64,000 nt of DNA from Clostridiales bacterium (GTDB lineage Bacteria > Bacillota > Clostridia > Christensenellales > Borkfalkiaceae), in the NCBI GenBank assembly GCA_015069465.1, contig SVIO01000001.1:1-64000 (forward strand), read 5' to 3'. Position numbers and translations under genes: made by a program. Positions 1 through 9,411 of the stretch are shown here, piece by piece. Every line of letters starts with the position of its first letter. The stretch's first letter is position 1. The notes under the pieces are model-generated. The model ran no database searches. It was not told where the DNA came from and saw only the letters and a program-made list of their open reading frames with translations.

Positions 1-135
1 TTAGTCGTAATATCCGAAACCATTGTAATGATTTTCTTTACCGTAGTAATGATTGTTTTCGTATTCTTCAAATTTACTAGTTTTCTTATTAGTGATTGGT
101 GTACCATATTGTTTGTATTTATAGTTAGGGGTCAC
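1..135 (-). pseudogene. C-terminal remnant of a Tyr/Asn-rich protein
   Basis: An open frame on the minus strand ends with TAA at the first three bases and encodes a polar tail rich in Tyr, Asn and His (ending NGFGYYD). Reading upstream, the frame runs into the 16-bp repeat TAGGGGTCACCAAAAA and then a stop near position 153. The only in-frame starts lie within that repeat (GTG at 135, or a TTG next to it), and neither has a Shine-Dalgarno sequence. I therefore read it as the 3' end of a gene whose 5' part was displaced by the repeat element. It could instead be a short real gene. No family recognised. Confidence 0.35.
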
Positions 136-334
136 CAAAAAAGAGAAACACACTCAAAGGAGTGTGTTTTCTTTTTGCAATCCAAGGGATTGCCGAACCC
201 AAATGGGTTCGCTCGACTAGCGTCGGACAGCAAACCCCTCGCAAACCAACGTTTGCCTTCCCCTTATTAAGGGGCAGAAACCCGTAGGGGTCACCAAAAA
301 GAAAAGCATCAACTTTTGTTGGTGCTTTTCTTTT
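126..334. repeat. Hairpin-array intergenic element with 16-bp direct repeats
   Basis: Two copies of TAGGGGTCACCAAAAA lie at 126-141 and 285-300. Between and just after them sit consecutive perfect or near-perfect hairpins: 146-169 (10-bp stem, then T-run), 177-193, 194-211, 214-225, 241-256, 260-274, and 302-329 (12-bp stem, one G-T pair, then T-run). Nearly every base from 146 to 274 lies in a hairpin or a short spacer. The first and last hairpins look like terminators on the plus strand. Short ORFs across this stretch on both strands are artefacts of the palindromes. The dense structure suggests a dispersed repeat family or a structured RNA. Confidence 0.6.
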
Positions 335-447
335 GTTATTTCTATAATACATAAACCCATCGGTTCGGTTTTGCCATTTGTTTGTCTATTATAAAAAAAC
401 TTTATGTTGTAATGCATAATTTTTCTAATGTAAATTTATTTTAAGTA

Positions 448-475
448 TTGAAAAAATTTCTAAATGTGATATAAT
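448..475 (+). promoter_or_regulatory. Sigma-A promoter for the MBL RNase gene
   Basis: TTGAAA (448-453) and TATAAT (470-475) are separated by 16 bp. They lie about 50 bp upstream of the ATG at 527, whose ribosome-binding site is the GGGGAG at 515-520. Confidence 0.6.
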
Positions 476-526
476 TTTATTAAATAAAAATAAAATAATA
501 TTAAATTAAACTTAGGGGAGATTACA

Positions 527-2134
527 ATGAAGATACAATTTTTAGGTGCAGCACATGAAGTGACAGGCTCTTGTACACTTTTAGAAGTGGGTGAAACTAA
601 ATATTTAGTTGATTGTGGTATGGAACAAGGCATAGATGTTTTTGAAAATGTGCCTATTCCTGTAGAAGCATCTAAAATCGATGCTGTGTTTTTAACACAC
701 GCACATATTGACCATTCTGGCATGCTTCCAAAGTTATATAAAGATGGTTTTCGTGGCAAAATTTATGCGACGAGAGAAACTTGCAATTTATGTAATATTA
801 TGCTTAGAGATTCAGCACATATACAAGAATTAGAAGCAAGTTGGCAAAAGCGAAAATCAGATAGAGCAGGCAAAACTATCAAAGAACCTGTATATACCTT
901 AAAAGATGCGCTCGGTGCAATTTCACTCTTTAGACCTGTGGAATATGGTGAAATTATTCAAGTAGGTTGGGGGACAGAACTTAGGTTTACTGATGTTGGG
1001 CATTTGCTTGGCTCTGCTTGTATTGAGATTTGGCTTACAGAAGGCGAAGAAAAGCGTAAAATAGTATTTTCTGGTGACGTTGGTAATACTAATCAACCTA
1101 TTATAAATGACCCTAAAATCGTTGAAGAAACTGATTATTTAGTTATTGAATCTACTTATGGCAATCGCAATCATAAAGAATCAGATTCTGGCGACGTGAT
1201 AGTCGAATTTGCAAAATGTATTCAAAGGACATTTAACAGGGGTGGAAATGTAATAATACCATCATTTGCAGTTGGAAGAACGCAAGAACTTTTATATGCT
1301 ATTAGAAAAATAAAAGATAGTGGTATGATAAAAGGACATAAGAACTTTGCAGTTTATGTTGATAGTCCACTTGCCGTTGAAGCGACAAGTATATTCTTGC
1401 AATGTGATACTTCTTGCTTAGATGAAGAAACTTATGAATTAGTAAAACAAGGAATTAACCCAATTTGGTTTGATGGACTAAGTTTATCCGTTTCGACACA
1501 AGAATCTATTGCAATTACCACCGATAAAATGCCAAAGATTGTAATTGCGGCAAGTGGTATGTGTGAAGCAGGAAGAATTAGGCATCACTTAAAACACAAT
1601 TTATGGAAAAAAGAAAACACAATCTTATTTGTTGGTTATCAAGCAGAAAATTCTCTCGGTAGGCTATTACAACAAGGCGTAAAGGAAGTAAAACTCTTTG
1701 GTGATAGTGTTATGGTTAGGGCTGAGATAGCATCATTACATGGCACATCTGGTCACGCCGACCAAAATGGGCTTTTAAGGTGGCTTGAAGGCTTTAAGAA
1801 TAAACCAAAAAAAATATTTGTTAACCATGGCGATGATTTAAGTTGTACTGACTTTTGTAATTTGTTAATTTCAAAAGGTTATTATGCCGAAGCACCATAT
1901 AGTGGCACGGAATACGACTTAATCCAAAACAAAATGACTATTTACGCAGATAGTAAGCGTATCGATAGAGCAAAATTACTTAAAGGCTCAGCAAGAGCAA
2001 GGGCAGTTCATAACGACTTAATAGATGCTGTAAATGACTTAATGAAACTTGCAGACAGCAAAAAAGCATGCGCAAACAGCGATAATGCAAAATTAACTGC
2101 ACAAATTCGTGCTTTAATTAACAAATGGAAATAA
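527..2134 (+). CDS. Beta-CASP metallo-beta-lactamase RNA exonuclease/endonuclease
   Basis: A 535-residue protein of the YSH1/CPSF-type beta-CASP family (COG1236-like), predicted zinc-dependent RNA-processing nucleases of the cytoplasm. The metal-binding motif THAHIDH is at residues 57-63. Further metal-site motifs are GHLLGSA near 155 and FSGDVGN near 184. The beta-CASP insert follows, then GMCEAGRIRHH near 350 and the C-terminal RMMBL motif SGHADQ near 408. About 80 basic residues extend past the usual end. It is not RNase J, as it lacks the RNase J N-terminal layout. The start at 527 has a GGGGAG Shine-Dalgarno. It appears to be monocistronic, with hairpins following. Confidence 0.85.
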   Translation: MKIQFLGAAHEVTGSCTLLEVGETKYLVDCGMEQGIDVFENVPIPVEASKIDAVFLTHAHIDHSGMLPKLYKDGFRGKIYATRETCNLCNIMLRDSAHIQELEASWQKRKSDRAGKTIKEPVYTLKDALGAISLFRPVEYGEIIQVGWGTELRFTDVGHLLGSACIEIWLTEGEEKRKIVFSGDVGNTNQPIINDPKIVEETDYLVIESTYGNRNHKESDSGDVIVEFAKCIQRTFNRGGNVIIPSFAVGRTQELLYAIRKIKDSGMIKGHKNFAVYVDSPLAVEATSIFLQCDTSCLDEETYELVKQGINPIWFDGLSLSVSTQESIAITTDKMPKIVIAASGMCEAGRIRHHLKHNLWKKENTILFVGYQAENSLGRLLQQGVKEVKLFGDSVMVRAEIASLHGTSGHADQNGLLRWLEGFKNKPKKIFVNHGDDLSCTDFCNLLISKGYYAEAPYSGTEYDLIQNKMTIYADSKRIDRAKLLKGSARARAVHNDLIDAVNDLMKLADSKKACANSDNAKLTAQIRALINKWK

Positions 2135-2139
2135 AAGCA

Positions 2140-2237
2140 CGAATACAATAAGGCATAATCTTATTGTATTCGACAAAACTTAATATAAAAGTTTTAATCC
2201 TATAGCCTATCATATAATGGCGCTATAGGATTTTTTA
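2140..2237 (+). terminator. Double hairpin with terminator after MBL gene
   Basis: A perfect 13-bp hairpin (2140-2152/2160-2172) without a T-run is followed by a second hairpin (2196-2206/2222-2232) whose 3' arm runs into TTTTTT. The second is a normal intrinsic terminator. The first may protect the 3' end. Confidence 0.7.
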
Positions 2238-2345
2238 TTTGCAAAAAAATAATGTTAAGAAAAAAACTTTTGCTAGCCTAGATATTTAATTTTAGGTGTG
2301 AATATAAATAATAATGTGGCAAAAACTGAATAAGGGGGCAAAAAA

Positions 2346-3791
2346 ATGAAATTATTAGACCTGATTAAAGGAATAAAAGTAAATAAGATTATTGGAAAGC
2401 AAGACTTGAGTATTAAAGACCTAACTTGTGATAGCAACAAAGTTATGCAAGGAAGTTTATTTTTTTGTATCAATGGCAAAGATTTTGATGGGCACGCTTA
2501 CGCTAAAGAAGCGCAAATGTATGGTGCAGTTGCCATTGTGTGCGAAAAAGAGTTAGAGACATCTCTAACACAAATAGTTGTTGAAAATACAAGAATTGCA
2601 ATGAGCCAAATTGCCTCTAATTTTTATTTAAATGTAGATAAAAAAATGAAACTAATTGCCGTTGTTGGAACAAACGGAAAAACAACAACGTCGCATTTAA
2701 TTTATAGCATTCTGCAAAGTGCAGGGGTAAAGTGTGGGCTTATAGGAACTCTTGGAACATATTATCTTGATAAATATATTGAACCGACACTTACAACGCC
2801 AGACCCTATAGAATTATATAAAATTTTAAATGAAATGTATCATAGTGGGGTAAAAACTGCAGTTATGGAAGTTTCTGCACATGCAATATTTTTAAATAAA
2901 GTTTGCCAAATTAAATTCTTTTCGGCTGTATTTACAAACTTTAGTCAAGACCATTTAGACTTCTTTGAAAGTTTAGAGTCGTATAAGAAAGCAAAACTAA
3001 ACTTTTTTATTCAAAACGAAATTAAATATATAGTTACTAATAGCGATGATAAGGTTGGAAGAGAAATCTTAAAGATAAGACAAGATGCTATAACCTATGG
3101 TATGGATAACCCAGCAGACGTTTTTGCAATAAATATATCCTGCAAGGAAAAATCGACTTCATTTTATATAAACTTGTTTGACTATGTAGAACAAGTTAAA
3201 CTTAATATGTTAGGATTTTTTAATGTATATAATGCACTTGCTAGCACTTGCGTGTGTTCATTATTTGGAATAAAGAGTGATAAGATAATAAAAGGTTTAA
3301 TGCAGTTTAATGGGGTTGCAGGAAGGCTAGAAAAAGTGTATAGTGGAGATTATGATGTAGTGATAGACTATGCACATACACCAGATGGACTAAACAAAAC
3401 TCTACTTGCTTTAAGACCTTTTGTTAATAATAGGCTTATATGTGTTTTTGGATGTGGTGGAAATAGGGATCAGTCAAAGCGCAAAATCATGGGCGAAATA
3501 AGTGGTTCTTTGGCTGATTTTACAATCATCACATCGGACAATCCAAGGTATGAAGAACCTATGGAAATAATAAGTCAAATAGAAGAAGGAGTTAGAAAAA
3601 AAAGCAAGCATTATCTTATGATAGAAGACAGAGAAAATGCCATAAAACATGCTCTCAGCATTGGAACTCGTGGGGACATTATTTTGATTGCAGGAAAGGG
3701 TAGCGAAAAATATCAAGAAATTCTGGGCATAAAAAGAATTTATAATGACAAAGATACGGTTAATGAAAACTTAAGGAGCATGGGGCTTTGA
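2346..3791 (+). CDS. murE: UDP-MurNAc-L-Ala-D-Glu:meso-DAP ligase MurE
   Basis: Cytoplasmic ATP-dependent Mur ligase (481 aa) that adds the third residue to the peptidoglycan stem peptide. The P-loop GTNGKTTTS is at residues 108-116. The motif DNPR (398-401) is the signature of meso-diaminopimelate-adding MurE, as opposed to lysine-adding MurE. N-terminal, central and C-terminal Mur ligase domains are all present and the length is normal. The ATG follows AAGGGGGC. The stop overlaps the mraY start, implying translational coupling. It is the first gene of the division/cell-wall cluster; no murF follows, unlike most dcw clusters. Confidence 0.95.
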   Translation: MKLLDLIKGIKVNKIIGKQDLSIKDLTCDSNKVMQGSLFFCINGKDFDGHAYAKEAQMYGAVAIVCEKELETSLTQIVVENTRIAMSQIASNFYLNVDKKMKLIAVVGTNGKTTTSHLIYSILQSAGVKCGLIGTLGTYYLDKYIEPTLTTPDPIELYKILNEMYHSGVKTAVMEVSAHAIFLNKVCQIKFFSAVFTNFSQDHLDFFESLESYKKAKLNFFIQNEIKYIVTNSDDKVGREILKIRQDAITYGMDNPADVFAINISCKEKSTSFYINLFDYVEQVKLNMLGFFNVYNALASTCVCSLFGIKSDKIIKGLMQFNGVAGRLEKVYSGDYDVVIDYAHTPDGLNKTLLALRPFVNNRLICVFGCGGNRDQSKRKIMGEISGSLADFTIITSDNPRYEEPMEIISQIEEGVRKKSKHYLMIEDRENAIKHALSIGTRGDIILIAGKGSEKYQEILGIKRIYNDKDTVNENLRSMGL

Positions 3792-4771
3792 AAGGAATAG
3801 TTTTAGCAGTAATTTGCTCGCTTTTTTTAACTTTAGTAAGTGGGATTTTTGCCCTGCCGATTTTAAGGAAACTAAAGGTCGGGCAACCCATTTTACATTA
3901 TGTTGAAACGCATAAACAAAAAAATGGAACACCAACAATGGGTGGTCTATTTTTTATATTGCCATCTGCTATAATTTTCATTATTTTTAGTGGATTAAAA
4001 AATAGGTTATCATTGGTGTGTTTAAGTATTGGACTAGCCTATCTAGTGGTGGGTTTTTTAGATGATTATATAAAAATTAAATTCAAAAAAAATGAAGGAT
4101 TAAAGCCGTATCAAAAAATAATATTCCAAATCGCAATTGCCATTATGGCAGGGGTATATGGCTATAAAAATGGTTTTTCCGTCTTTTATGTGCCGTTTGC
4201 AATGACAGAAGTAAATGTTGGAATCTTTGCTATTCCTATAATCACAATAATATTTTTAGCAATAACAAATAGTGTAAATTTAACCGATGGCTTAGATGGA
4301 CTAGCAGGACAAGTTAGCCTAGTTTATTTTATATTTTTAATTGTTCTTATAACCGTTCAATATCAAGCATCAAGTATAATTTATATTAGTTTAGAGCAGT
4401 ATCACGAACTACTATTGCTTTCAGCAAGTTTAATCGGTGGAATTATGGGGTTTTTGTTCTTTAATATGAGCAAGGCAAAAGTTTTTATGGGTGATACAGG
4501 CTCTCTTTCACTCGGTGGATTTATAGGTGCTATCAGCATTTTTTCATTAAACTCATTTTTTATTCCTATATTAGGAATAATGTTCGTGTTGTCAAGCATA
4601 TCGGTAATTATACAGGTGCTTTATTTCAAAAAAACAAGAAAAAGAATTTTATTAATGGCACCACTTCATCATCATTTTCAGTTGAAAGGCTATACGGAAA
4701 CGCAAATAGGATATACTTATGCCTTAATTACAGCCATCTTTGGCATGCTTGCCGTTTTGCCTTATTTATAA
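3788..4771 (+). CDS. mraY: Phospho-MurNAc-pentapeptide transferase MraY
   Basis: Integral membrane enzyme (327 aa, about ten hydrophobic segments) that transfers phospho-MurNAc-pentapeptide to undecaprenyl phosphate to form lipid I. Family motifs present: KNGTPTMGG near residue 45, the DD pair in LDDYIK near 90, NLTDGLDGLAG near 165-175, and the C-terminal PLHHHFQ near 291. The best start is TTG at 3788, overlapping the murE stop by 4 nt. Confidence 0.95.
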   Translation: MKGIVLAVICSLFLTLVSGIFALPILRKLKVGQPILHYVETHKQKNGTPTMGGLFFILPSAIIFIIFSGLKNRLSLVCLSIGLAYLVVGFLDDYIKIKFKKNEGLKPYQKIIFQIAIAIMAGVYGYKNGFSVFYVPFAMTEVNVGIFAIPIITIIFLAITNSVNLTDGLDGLAGQVSLVYFIFLIVLITVQYQASSIIYISLEQYHELLLLSASLIGGIMGFLFFNMSKAKVFMGDTGSLSLGGFIGAISIFSLNSFFIPILGIMFVLSSISVIIQVLYFKKTRKRILLMAPLHHHFQLKGYTETQIGYTYALITAIFGMLAVLPYL

Positions 4772-4779
4772 GGAGATAA

Positions 4780-6120
4780 ATGTACATAAAAAATCAAAAA
4801 TTTCTAGTGCTTGGCGTGTCAAAAAGTGGGTTTGCTGTTGCAAACTATATTCTATCAAATGGTGGAAAATGTTTTCTTTATGAACAATTAAGTAGTGAAA
4901 AAATAGATAGTGCAATAAGCAAGTTAATAGACTTAGGTGCAGTTAGAGTAAATAAAGATAACATAGACAACATATTGCCAAACATAGATGTTGTAGTTGT
5001 GAGTCCAGGCGTACCTATAAATCATCATGTAGCCGTAAAATCAAAAAGTTTAGGCAAGCGTATAATTGGCGAATTAGAGTTTGGATATTTACAATTTTTG
5101 CCTACCATAGTTGGTATAACGGGCACAAACGGAAAAACAACAACGGCAACGCTTATCGATGCAATACTTATAGAAAGTGGTGCAAAATCTATGCTAGTTG
5201 GAAATGTTGGCGTGCCACTTACAAATAAAGTTTGCGATGCAGATAGTGATAGTATTTGTGTGACAGAAGTTTCAAGTTTTCAATTAGAAACAACAAGTTC
5301 GTTTTGCCCACATATATCTTGCATATTAAATATTGCTCCAGACCATTTAGAAAGGCATTACACTATGGAAAACTATATATTCCTTAAAAAGCGCATTTTT
5401 AAAAATCAAAAAGAAAGCGAATACACCATATTAAATTACGATGATGAAACTGTTAGAAATTTTAGTAGTGAAGTAAAAGCAAAAATCAAATACGTTTCGC
5501 TCAAAGGAAAAATTGAGGGTGCATACAGGCTTGAAAATAAACTTTACTATAACGATGAGTTTATAATTAGCGAGGAAAGTCTTTCGTTAAAAGGCGAACA
5601 TAATGTTTATAACACGCTTTTCGCAATATGTGTATGTAAATTATTGGGGATTGATAATCAGTCTATAATAAATGCTCTTATAAACTTTAAGGGCGTTAAG
5701 CATCGTATGGAACTAATTGCAAACATTGGTGGAGTTGATTATTACAATGATTCAAAAGCGACAAATACAGCCTCAACGATAACTGCAGTTGAAAACATGA
5801 AAAAACCAACAATTTTAATTTTGGGTGGAAGTGATAAGGGAGAAAACTATAAAGAACTATTTGATATAATAAAGTCAAGTTCGGTTAGGCATGTAATAAT
5901 AATGGGCGCAACGAGACTTAAAATGTTTGAAAGTGCAGTAAATGTTGGCTATACCAATATAACATTAACTTATGACTTTACAACGGCTGTAAAGATTGCA
6001 AAACTAATCGCTACTGACGGCGAGTGCGTGCTTTTAAGCCCTGCATGTGCAAGTTTTGATAGTTTTTCAAGTTTTGAAGAAAGAGGGGATAGATTTAGAG
6101 AATTAGTTCAAGAGGTTTAA
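4780..6120 (+). CDS. murD: UDP-MurNAc-L-alanine:D-glutamate ligase MurD
   Basis: Cytoplasmic Mur ligase (446 aa) adding D-glutamate to UDP-MurNAc-L-Ala. N-terminal Rossmann-type domain with a VLGVSKSGFA-like start, P-loop GTNGKTTTA near residues 115-123, a central NIAPDHLERH motif, and a C-terminal domain with YNDSKATN and LILGGSDKGE, all diagnostic of MurD. The ATG is preceded by AAGGAGATAA, 8 bp after mraY. The stop TAA directly abuts the ftsW start. Confidence 0.95.
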   Translation: MYIKNQKFLVLGVSKSGFAVANYILSNGGKCFLYEQLSSEKIDSAISKLIDLGAVRVNKDNIDNILPNIDVVVVSPGVPINHHVAVKSKSLGKRIIGELEFGYLQFLPTIVGITGTNGKTTTATLIDAILIESGAKSMLVGNVGVPLTNKVCDADSDSICVTEVSSFQLETTSSFCPHISCILNIAPDHLERHYTMENYIFLKKRIFKNQKESEYTILNYDDETVRNFSSEVKAKIKYVSLKGKIEGAYRLENKLYYNDEFIISEESLSLKGEHNVYNTLFAICVCKLLGIDNQSIINALINFKGVKHRMELIANIGGVDYYNDSKATNTASTITAVENMKKPTILILGGSDKGENYKELFDIIKSSSVRHVIIMGATRLKMFESAVNVGYTNITLTYDFTTAVKIAKLIATDGECVLLSPACASFDSFSSFEERGDRFRELVQEV

Positions 6121-7236
6121 GTGAAAGATTTAGCAAGGTCAAAAGAAAGCAAGGGCGATTACATGCTTTTAATAGCCGTCGTTTTGCTCTCGATAATAGG
6201 CACGATTTTTATATATTCGGCAAGTAATTATTCGGCACAAAAAACTTATAACGATAGTTTATACTTTGTAAAAAAACAAGTAATTGGCATTTTGCTTGGC
6301 ACAATTGTAATGGTGCTAACAGCCATTTACGACTATAATAAACTTAAGAAGTTTACTCCGTACATATGTATTATTTCTTTTGTGCTACTTATATTAGTGT
6401 TCGTGCCAAAAATTGGGGTGGAAAACTATGGTGCAAAAAGGTGGATAGGTATTGGTGGAATAACCCTTCAACCATCTGAAATTGCCAAATTTTCGCTTAT
6501 ACTTTTTTGTGCAACTTATGTAAGCAAAAACCCAGAAAAAACCAAAACATTTCTTGGTATTTTACCCGTTTTAATAATGGGTGGGGCAACTTGCCTTTTG
6601 ATTATTATAGAACCGAACATGTCTATCACAGTTTGTGTTGCACTTTTAATGATAACTATGCTATTTTGTGCAGGCATGAAAATTAAACATTTTTTCTATT
6701 TAATAATTCCTGCTGTTTTAGGTGGCGTTTTGTTAATTCTTGCCGAGCCATATAGGTTAAATAGGCTTATGGCATTTATAAATCCTTGGTCAAATCCTAA
6801 AGGCGAAGGTTATCAACTTCTGCAATCACTTTATGCACTTGGCTCAGGTGGTTGGTTTGGAGTAGGACTATTTAATTCTAGGCAAAAATATTCGTTTTTG
6901 CCATTTGCAGAATCTGATTTTATACTTTCTGTAATAGGAGAAGAAATTGGTTTTATTGGACTATTTTTCTTTTTTGCGTTGCTTTTTTTTATAGTTTATC
7001 GTGGGCTAAAAATAGCGTCTAGGTCAAAAAACATTTTTGGTTATATTTTGGCAGTTGGAATAACGATGATTTTTGGGATACAAACGCTTGTAAATGCACT
7101 TGTTGTTACAGGAAGTATTCCACCAACAGGCTTGCCACTTCCTTTAGTTTCAAGTGGAAATACTTCGATAATAATTTTTATGGCTGAAATGGGTATATTA
7201 TTTAATATTTCTAAACAAGGTTCATTAACTTTTTAA
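6121..7236 (+). CDS. ftsW: SEDS peptidoglycan glycosyltransferase FtsW
   Basis: A 371-residue polytopic SEDS protein, the lipid II polymerase of the septum. Family features visible: the KRWIGIGGITLQPSEIAKFS block near residues 102-122, the PWSNPKGEGYQ block, and a C-terminal GSIPPTGLPLPLVSSGNTS motif. It starts with GTG directly after the murD stop, so it depends on coupled translation. FtsW rather than RodA is inferred from its position between murD and ftsQ/A/Z. Its usual cognate transpeptidase ftsI and the neighbour murG are not in this cluster. Confidence 0.9.
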   Translation: MKDLARSKESKGDYMLLIAVVLLSIIGTIFIYSASNYSAQKTYNDSLYFVKKQVIGILLGTIVMVLTAIYDYNKLKKFTPYICIISFVLLILVFVPKIGVENYGAKRWIGIGGITLQPSEIAKFSLILFCATYVSKNPEKTKTFLGILPVLIMGGATCLLIIIEPNMSITVCVALLMITMLFCAGMKIKHFFYLIIPAVLGGVLLILAEPYRLNRLMAFINPWSNPKGEGYQLLQSLYALGSGGWFGVGLFNSRQKYSFLPFAESDFILSVIGEEIGFIGLFFFFALLFFIVYRGLKIASRSKNIFGYILAVGITMIFGIQTLVNALVVTGSIPPTGLPLPLVSSGNTSIIIFMAEMGILFNISKQGSLTF

Positions 7237-7282
7237 ACAATTTTTCCATAAAATAAAATATCACTACTCTTGGGAGAATTTT

Positions 7283-8533
7283 ATGGAAAAATACATGATA
7301 AACGGTGGCAGAAAATTAAGTGGAAAGATAACTATCCAAAGTGCAAAAAATTCGGTTTTGCCAATTATGGCAGGTGCATTGCTAACAGATGAACAAGTGG
7401 TAATAAAAAATTGTCCTAAGATTAAAGATGTTATGTCAATGCTTAACATCTTGTCTCACATAGGTTGTAAATGGCAGTTTGAAGGAGATAACTTAATAAT
7501 AAATTCTTTAACGGCTGACAAATATGTAGTGCCAAAAGAACTAGCAAACGAAATGCGTTCATCTATCTTTATGTTAGGTGCGCTTATTTGTCGTTTTAAA
7601 AAAGCAAAAATTTACGCACCGGGTGGATGCAATATAGGGTTAAGACCAATCGATTTACATATAAAATCACTTAAAAAGTTGGGCGTTAATGTTAGTGAAG
7701 TTCAAGGACAAATATTTTGTTCGGCTAGTAGTTTAGTTGGAAAAGATATATATCTAGATTTTCCATCAGTTGGTGCAACTGAAAACATAATTCTTGCATC
7801 AGTTTTAGCAAAAGGCAAAACGCAAATATTCAATTCGGCAAAAGAGCCAGAAATTGTTGACCTTATGAACTATCTAAATTCAATGGGCGCAAAAATTTAT
7901 GGGGCAGGTACTTCTACTATTTTAATAGAAGGCGTTGACAGGTTGCACGGCACAGAATACACGCCTATTCCAGATAGAATAGAGTGTGGCACTTTTTTAC
8001 TTGCAACGGCAATAACGGGTGGTGAAATTGAAATTCACAACTGTAATGCAAAAAATATTTCAGTTTTAATACATAAACTTTGCGATAACACTTGTAAAAT
8101 TACCACAAATAATGATATAATATATTTAAAAAATAAATTAATGTCAAAATCTTTTTCATTTTCGACTGGACCATATCCATTATTTCCAACCGACTTGCAG
8201 GCGCAAACAATGGCTTTGCTTTCGGTAAGCAGTGGAAAATCAGTTGTTGTAGAAAACGTGTTTGAAAAAAGGTTTAGCCATGTTTCGTCGCTTATCGATA
8301 TGGGCGCAAACATTTCAGTAAAAGGAAAGCGTGCGTATATTAGTGGGGTTAATAGGTTAAACGGCACACAAGTTTATGCAAGCGATTTAAGGGGTGGTGC
8401 GGCACTCGTTCTTGCAGGGCTAAATGCTGAAGGGCAAACGATAGTAAACAATATCTCACATATAGAGCGTGGATATTTTGAATTTGAAAAGAAATTAAGT
8501 TCACTTGGTGCAGACATTAAAAAGATTTATTAG
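7283..8533 (+). CDS. murA: UDP-GlcNAc 1-carboxyvinyltransferase MurA
   Basis: First committed enzyme of peptidoglycan synthesis (416 aa), transferring enolpyruvate from PEP to UDP-GlcNAc in the cytoplasm. The substrate-binding SAKNSVLP (Lys and Asn near residues 22-23) and the loop PGGCNIGLRP with catalytic Cys116 are present, so a fosfomycin-sensitive type is expected. The fold repeats with GTEYTPIPDRIECGTFL and DLRGGAALV near the C terminus. The ATG follows GGGAG. It sits where murG would be expected in many dcw clusters. Confidence 0.95.
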   Translation: MEKYMINGGRKLSGKITIQSAKNSVLPIMAGALLTDEQVVIKNCPKIKDVMSMLNILSHIGCKWQFEGDNLIINSLTADKYVVPKELANEMRSSIFMLGALICRFKKAKIYAPGGCNIGLRPIDLHIKSLKKLGVNVSEVQGQIFCSASSLVGKDIYLDFPSVGATENIILASVLAKGKTQIFNSAKEPEIVDLMNYLNSMGAKIYGAGTSTILIEGVDRLHGTEYTPIPDRIECGTFLLATAITGGEIEIHNCNAKNISVLIHKLCDNTCKITTNNDIIYLKNKLMSKSFSFSTGPYPLFPTDLQAQTMALLSVSSGKSVVVENVFEKRFSHVSSLIDMGANISVKGKRAYISGVNRLNGTQVYASDLRGGAALVLAGLNAEGQTIVNNISHIERGYFEFEKKLSSLGADIKKIY

Positions 8534-8551
8534 TAAAGGAAATTTAGCATT

Positions 8552-9391
8552 ATGACAGCAAAGAAAAATTTAGCAAAAATAATAGCCATAGCATTTGCTT
8601 TTGTTGTGCTTTTGGCATGTTTTGGAATATTTACTGTTTCAAAAATTGATGTTAGTTATGCCGTTTCTAGTTATGATGTTCATACTGCAGAGTCGATTTT
8701 AAATAATTATAAAGGTAAAAATATTTTATTTTTAGATGAACAAGATGTTATAGACGACTTAAAGTCTATGACCTATCTTGAAGTTCAAAGTGTTGAAAAA
8801 AAATATCCAAACGTATTAAGTGTAAATATAACCGAGCGTAGAGAAACTTATAAAATGACTTTTAACGATAAAACATACATTTTAGATGAAAATGGCGTTG
8901 CACTAAATGATAGTGGCGAGATAAAGCAAGGTGTAAGTGTTATTGATTTAGACTTTATTACATTTAGAAATAATCCTAATTTAACGTCTAAAATTGAAGT
9001 AACAGACGTTGTTTTAGGGCAAAAGATAAAGACGACAAGTGATGAAACTGTTTTTAAATCACTTGAAATTGCAAAACAATTCGGTTTGTTTGACTGTGTA
9101 AAAAGTGTTACGATTGAAGATTGCTCTGGTGGAGAATATGACGTAAGTTTTGAAACTCATACCGGAGTTAAGATTTATATCATTGACATTTTGGTAGATG
9201 GTGAAACAAAAGGACAAGTTGGTTTTGAAGCCTATAATACTAAAGCAAACGATTATCAAAAAAGATTTGGACTTTTAGAAACAAGGTATTCAAAAGAAAA
9301 TGGCGTTAACAAACTTGTCGTTGACCACACTTATGACCAAATTGATGCTGATAATAGAAACGACTATAGATTATACGAACAAATAATTTAA
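8552..9391 (+). CDS. ftsQ: Cell division protein FtsQ/DivIB
   Basis: Single-pass divisome protein (279 aa). A short basic N terminus is followed by one membrane segment (residues about 10-30) and then a POTRA-like domain, with the typical run VSKIDVS, KGKNILFLDE and the ITERRETYK strand near residue 95. The distal extracytoplasmic domain is low in conservation, as usual for the family. It lies between murA and ftsA, the usual place of divIB/ftsQ. Spacing to murA is 18 bp, with AAAGGAAA as ribosome-binding site. Confidence 0.8.
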   Translation: MTAKKNLAKIIAIAFAFVVLLACFGIFTVSKIDVSYAVSSYDVHTAESILNNYKGKNILFLDEQDVIDDLKSMTYLEVQSVEKKYPNVLSVNITERRETYKMTFNDKTYILDENGVALNDSGEIKQGVSVIDLDFITFRNNPNLTSKIEVTDVVLGQKIKTTSDETVFKSLEIAKQFGLFDCVKSVTIEDCSGGEYDVSFETHTGVKIYIIDILVDGETKGQVGFEAYNTKANDYQKRFGLLETRYSKENGVNKLVVDHTYDQIDADNRNDYRLYEQII

Positions 9392-9411
9392 GAGTTTATA
9401 AAAGGTGAAAG

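Noticed and set aside
126..300. CRISPR array
   Set aside because: Only two copies of a 16-bp repeat, 159 bp apart, filled with hairpins and not with regular spacers; no cas genes nearby.
28..417. Short ORFs on both strands over the hairpin array
   Set aside because: Their translations follow the palindromes and change frame from repeat to repeat, so they are structural artefacts.
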